From Neobacillus niacini (GTDB lineage: Bacteria > Bacillota > Bacilli > Bacillales > Cytobacillaceae), in assembly GCF_023715415.1 (NCBI RefSeq), contig NZ_JAMBOB010000005.1, forward strand, positions 248,001-312,000: DNA of 64,000 nucleotides, read 5' to 3'. The position numbers were made by a program, and so were the translations under genes. Position 1 is the first letter of the stretch. Every line of letters begins with the position of its first letter. Positions 63,138-64,000 of the stretch are shown one piece after another. The notes below the pieces were generated by a model that did no database searches, had not been told where the DNA came from, and worked only from the letters and a program-made list of their open reading frames with translations.

Positions 63138-64000
63138 ATGTCTATTAGCATTCCAAGAGGCACACAGGACATTCTGCCAGGAGAGGTAGAAAAATGGCAG
63201 CTGATTGAAGCAAAAGCAAGAGAGCTTTGCGAGAAATATCAATATCAAGAAATTCGGACTCCGATTTTTGAACATACAGATCTATTCGCACGGGGTGTTG
63301 GCGATACCACGGATATAGTACAGAAAGAAATGTACTCCTTTGATGACCGCGGCGGCCGCAGTCTTACATTACGACCAGAAGGAACAGCAGCAGTGGTAAG
63401 GTCGTTTGTTGAGAAAAAAATGTTTGGTTATGCAAATCAGCCCGTTAAGCTTTATTATATGGGACCTATGTTTCGATACGAACGCCCGCAGGCAGGACGT
63501 TTCCGTCAGTTTGTTCAATTTGGTATTGAAGCATTAGGCAGTAATGACCCGGCCATTGATGCAGAAGTGATTTCGCTTGCAATGAATTTATACAAGGAAA
63601 TGGGCTTGAAAAAGCTAAAGCTTGTAATCAATAGTCTTGGAGATAAGGAGAGCAGAACTGCTCATCGCAATGCGTTAGTCAATCACTTTCAGCCAAGAAT
63701 TGGGGAGTTTTGCCACGATTGTCAAAACCGTCTCGAGAAAAATCCATTGCGGATTCTTGATTGCAAACAGGATCACAATCATGAATTAATGAAATCTGCA
63801 CCTTCGATTATTGATTATCTAAATGATGATTCGAAGGCCTATTTTGAAAAGTTACAAAAGTATTTAACGCAATTGGATATTGCGTTTGTAGTTGATCCGA
63901 ACCTGGTTCGTGGCTTGGATTATTATAATCACACTGCTTTTGAAATAATGAGTGATGCAGAGGGCTTTGGAGCCATTACCACTTTATGCGGCGGTGGTCG
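63138..64000 (+). CDS. hisS: Histidyl-tRNA synthetase, N-terminal part (runs off right edge)
   Basis: 287 codons visible from ATG 63138 (AAGGAGGAATCTGCT upstream). Class II synthetase: [13 protein letters not shown], motif 1 and 2 ([24 protein letters not shown]), and the HisA box [19 protein letters not shown]. Charges tRNA-His. In bacilli aspS usually follows, beyond this window. Confidence 0.98.
   Translation, partial: MSISIPRGTQDILPGEVEKWQLIEAKARELCEKYQYQEIRTPIFEHTDLFARGVGDTTDIVQKEMYSFDDRGGRSLTLRPEGTAAVVRSFVEKKMFGYANQPVKLYYMGPMFRYERPQAGRFRQFVQFGIEALGSNDPAIDAEVISLAMNLYKEMGLKKLKLVINSLGDKESRTAHRNALVNHFQPRIGEFCHDCQNRLEKNPLRILDCKQDHNHELMKSAPSIIDYLNDDSKAYFEKLQKYLTQLDIAFVVDPNLVRGLDYYNHTAFEIMSDAEGFGAITTLCGGG

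Noticed and set aside
63018..63275. 85-codon minus-strand frame over the T-box terminator and hisS start
   Set aside because: Antisense to a strongly supported riboswitch and hisS, with no initiation signals.

Overview
This window is chromosomal core DNA of an endospore-forming member of the Bacillaceae. Its gene order follows the Bacillus subtilis comC-spoIIB-maf-radC-mreBCD-minCD-spoIVF-rplU-spo0B-obg-pheBA segment, then nadRS/nadBCA-safA, then bofC-ruvAB-queA-tgt-yajC-yrzE-yrbG-spoVB-comN-secDF-recJ-apt-relA-dtd-yrvJ-hisS. The sporulation genes (spoIIB, spoIVFA/FB, spo0B, safA, bofC, spoVB), strong AGGAGG-type ribosome sites, T-box control of hisS, Prp plus an extended L27, and AT-rich DNA all fit. 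The genus cannot be fixed from sequence alone; Neobacillus/Mesobacillus-type bacilli are plausible.

Left region (1-11746): a type IV pilus locus at the place where B. subtilis carries only comC. Two prepilin-like genes read leftward. Rightward lie an acidic membrane protein, a degenerate VanW/G5-type surface protein, PilB, PilT, PilC, a major pilin with its own promoter, the prepilin peptidase PilD/ComC, PilM, PilN, PilO and a further prepilin. PilT indicates a retractable pilus. No secretin is present, as expected for a Gram-positive cell. The locus ends at a strong terminator.

11800-18917: septum, shape and division genes (spoIIB, maf, radC, mreB, mreC, mreD, minC, minD). An interspersed repeat sits between mreB and mreC. 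18918-22248 is an accessory insertion before spoIVFA. It holds eight exactly phased 21-bp repeats, a remnant of the 3' end of minD, a jelly-roll protein, an S-adenosylmethionine decarboxylase (SpeD) and a fused tandem spermidine-synthase-like protein with one degenerate half.

22261-30074: the SpoIVFA/SpoIVFB protease pair, an RNase E/G family gene (absent from B. subtilis), the L21 leader with rplU-prp-rpmA, spo0B, obg, pheB and pheA. 30076-35447: NAD synthesis and its repressor (nadR, nadS, divergent nadB-nadC-nadA) with a candidate NadR operator. 35500-40432: spore coat and spore envelope genes (safA with two large coding repeats, a CotS-like kinase, a YhcN/YlaJ-type lipoprotein, bofC).

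40435-44754 is a second accessory block: three 51-bp repeats, a short-chain dehydrogenase coupled to a QueA paralogue, a VOC protein, and an AirS-like GAF histidine kinase with four cysteines plus its LuxR-type regulator. 44863-64000 returns to conserved order: Holliday junction and queuosine genes, protein export (yajC, secDF), spoVB, comN, recJ, apt, the stringent-response enzyme relA, dtd, a five-SH3 amidase, a 58-residue small gene, and a histidine T-box leading into hisS, which runs off the right edge.
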